Assembly (NCBI GenBank): GCA_029077775.1
Contig: JAQNCU010000124.1
Span: 1-7,735 of the forward strand
DNA from: Acidocella sp.
GTDB taxonomy: Bacteria; Pseudomonadota; Alphaproteobacteria; Acetobacterales; Acetobacteraceae
Direction: 5' to 3'
Length of the DNA stretch: 7,735 nucleotides
In this document: in pieces, positions 6,566 to 7,735 of the stretch
Layout: each line of letters begins with the position of its first letter
Numbering within the stretch: position 1 is the stretch's first letter
Notes under the pieces: model-generated
The model's database searches: none
What the model was told of the DNA's origin: nothing
What the model saw: only the letters and a program-made list of their open reading frames with translations
Program-made: the position numbers and the translations under genes

Positions 6566-7647
6566 GTCGCGGCCGCGATCAGTTTTGGCAATCGCACCAG
6601 ATTGCAAGCGGCTACTGTGAGCGTCACCATCCAACCGACCCGCTTGAGGCCACGATGACGGGTTTTGCGCAGCCCGGCCGCGGCTTTGATCCAGCCAAAC
6701 GGCTCCTCAATGCGCTTGCGCAGGCGCTGGCTGATGGCATAGCCGGGGTGACGGGTGGTCCGCCCGTCGATGGCGGAGCGCCGCCCGGCGGTATTTTGCG
6801 CGACGTGCGGGGTCACGCCCAACTCACGCAGCCGGGCCACATGCTCGGCGGTATCATAGGCTTTATCGGCGCCCAGGCTACATCGTCGGGTGCGCGTTTT
6901 CGCAGCGATCATATCCTCCGCTGCCTCGCGTTCCGCCCGGCCCGTCGCGTGCGTGGTGCGCGTATCGACGATGAGGCCATGGCGATTTTCAATGAGCAAA
7001 TGCCCCATATAGCAAAGCCGCGCCGGCTGGCCTTTGGACTTGCGATACAGCCGGGCGTCCGGGTCGGTGGTCGAGGCATGGGTATCGTTGCTGCGCGTCT
7101 CGCCGCGAAAATTGCGCTCCGCGTTGCGCCCAGGTCCGGCCGGCGGCTCATCCTCGCCGTCCTTGCGCCGAAAACTCTTCATCGACGCCCAGGCATCGAT
7201 CAGCGTGCCGTCCACCGAGAAATGTTCGCTCGAAAGCAGCCCCGCAACCGCCGGGTCGCCCATGACAGCCCGTAGAAAGCCAACCGCCACGTCACCTTCC
7301 AGCAGGCGTTCACGGTTTTTGGTAAATACCGTCACATCCCATACCGGCGCGTCCATCGACAGCCCGATAAACCAGCGGAACAACATGTTGTAGCTCACCT
7401 GCTCCATCAGTTGCCGCTCCGAACGTACACCGAAAAAAGCTTGCAGCAACAAAGCCCTCAGCAATTTCTCAGGAGCAATCGAGGCTCGGCCACTGGCCGG
7501 GTAGAGCTTGTCAAAAGCAGGCGAGAGCCGAGCCAAAGCCTGGTTCACCAGAAGCCGGATCGGGCGCAAAGGATGATCCATCGGCACCAGCGCCTCAGGG
7601 CTCAGATAACTGAATAAAGCCCCCGTTTGCTCATCAACACCGCGCAT
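6562..7647 (-). CDS. IS5-family DDE transposase, intact
   Basis: 361 residues with no internal stop or frameshift. The N-terminal part (about 1-130, 'MDHPLRPIRLLVNQAL', 'SERQLMEQVSYNMLFRWF') is the DUF772-type DNA-binding domain. The RNase H-like catalytic domain follows, with D146 in 'SVDGTLIDAW', D261 in 'LGADKAYDT' and E314 in 'RIEEPFGW', seven residues before K321 as in the IS4/IS5 signature. Conserved 'SNDTHASTTDPDARLYRKSKGQ' context lies at 187-207. It catalyses cut-and-paste or copy-based movement of the element. The ATG at 7647 has a strong GAGGTG ribosome site. The stop overlaps the start of the following gene by four bases. The gene looks functional and recent. Confidence 0.95.
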   Translation of the reverse strand: MRGVDEQTGALFSYLSPEALVPMDHPLRPIRLLVNQALARLSPAFDKLYPASGRASIAPEKLLRALLLQAFFGVRSERQLMEQVSYNMLFRWFIGLSMDAPVWDVTVFTKNRERLLEGDVAVGFLRAVMGDPAVAGLLSSEHFSVDGTLIDAWASMKSFRRKDGEDEPPAGPGRNAERNFRGETRSNDTHASTTDPDARLYRKSKGQPARLCYMGHLLIENRHGLIVDTRTTHATGRAEREAAEDMIAAKTRTRRCSLGADKAYDTAEHVARLRELGVTPHVAQNTAGRRSAIDGRTTRHPGYAISQRLRKRIEEPFGWIKAAAGLRKTRHRGLKRVGWMVTLTVAACNLVRLPKLIAAAT

Positions 7648-7652
7648 CCGCT

Positions 7653-7675
7653 CACCTCGCTAAACCAAGGTCAGC
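7653..7675 (-). promoter_or_regulatory. Transposase leader: ribosome site and small hairpin
   Basis: On the minus strand AGGTGA (7658-7653) lies five bases before the transposase ATG. Immediately upstream, 7675-7659 can fold as GCTGACC-TTG-GTTTAGC with one mismatch and one G-U pair, which may influence access to the ribosome site. No convincing -35/-10 pair is visible in 7676-7721. Confidence 0.4.
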
Positions 7676-7704
7676 GAATCACATTACGAGCAAACACGAA
7701 AGAC

Positions 7705-7724
7705 AAATTTCCGCAGCCTGTTAG
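7705..7724 (-). repeat. Right terminal inverted repeat of the mobile element
   Basis: Exact 20-base reverse complement of 6224-6243. The outermost TA (7722-7723) is the probable target duplication. The bases beyond (7724-7735) are the chromosomal flank upstream of the interrupted SGNH-like gene and are too short to assign. Confidence 0.85.
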
Positions 7725-7735
7725 ATCGGATCACT

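Larger units (their letters stand above)
6227..7721 (-). mobile_element. IS5-family insertion sequence with a second (cargo) gene, about 1.5 kb
   Basis: An intact IS5-family transposase gene and a 107-residue gene in the same direction are enclosed by perfect 20-base inverted repeats (6224-6243 and 7705-7724). Taking the TA dinucleotides at 6225-6226 and 7722-7723 as the target duplication, the element is 1495 bp with 17-bp ends starting ACAGG. TA duplications are known in some IS5-family groups (for example IS427-like). Typical one-gene members are about 0.85-1.3 kb, so the extra length is the second gene. Removing the element and one TA leaves a CCGAT-N5-ATCGG palindrome at the target, which fits insertion into a symmetric site. 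Exact ends are inferred from this single copy. Confidence 0.72.

Noticed and set aside
6242..6634. A 130-residue version of the small gene starting at 6634
   Set aside because: The first 23 residues lie inside the transposase gene in another frame, and the ATG at 6565 fits the family start and the ATGA overlap.
6559..7275. Long plus-strand frame opposite the transposase (238 residues)
   Set aside because: It is a shadow of the GC-rich transposase gene; the composition is biased and the minus frame has full catalytic motifs.
6541..7682. Candidate element ends at 6541 (GGGATTTGCGGTC) and 7682 (minus strand GTGATTCGCTGAC), which would exclude most of the small gene from the element
   Set aside because: Only 9 of 13 positions match, whereas 6224-6243 and 7705-7724 match over 20 of 20 with flanking TA on both sides.

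Overview
The window is GC-rich chromosomal DNA, most likely from an alphaproteobacterium (an acetic-acid-bacterium relative is a guess from gene content and codon use). It combines a metabolic block with an insertion-sequence block. No RNA genes or CRISPR arrays are visible.

Layout: (1) 1-483, the C-terminal part of a probable family-2-like glycosyltransferase, plus strand. (2) 363-1673, a HI0933/YhiN-type flavoprotein, minus strand, whose tail runs antisense into the glycosyltransferase gene. (3) 1684-2571, a LysR-type regulator, minus strand, 10 bp upstream of the flavoprotein gene and probably in one operon with it. (4) 2572-2673, an AT-rich divergent control region with back-to-back promoters and three copies of a GATTAWAAT motif. 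(5) 2674-3855 and 3855-5036, glutaryl-CoA dehydrogenase and a class III CoA-transferase joined by a TGATG stop/start overlap. The regulator, dehydrogenase and CoA-transferase match the known gcdR-gcdH-gcdG arrangement of glutarate catabolism: glutarate is activated with succinyl-CoA, then oxidised and decarboxylated to crotonyl-CoA. (6) 5037-5270, a gap holding only a possible small gene remnant. (7) 5271-6248, a membrane-anchored SGNH-like protein, probably of surface-polysaccharide acylation, minus strand. (8) About 6227-7721, a mobile element with an intact IS5-family transposase and a 107-residue second gene, bounded by perfect 20-base inverted repeats next to TA dinucleotides.

The most notable part is the mobile element. 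The inverted repeats enclose two genes, transposase then an uncharacterised small acidic protein, coupled by an ATGA overlap. The second gene ends inside the left terminal repeat. The element sits at the 5' end of the SGNH-like gene and appears to supply that gene's current ATG, which overlaps the small gene's stop codon. As a result the three minus-strand genes form one overlapping chain: transposase, cargo protein, chromosomal SGNH-like protein. The insertion may therefore have placed the chromosomal gene under the element's transcription and translation.
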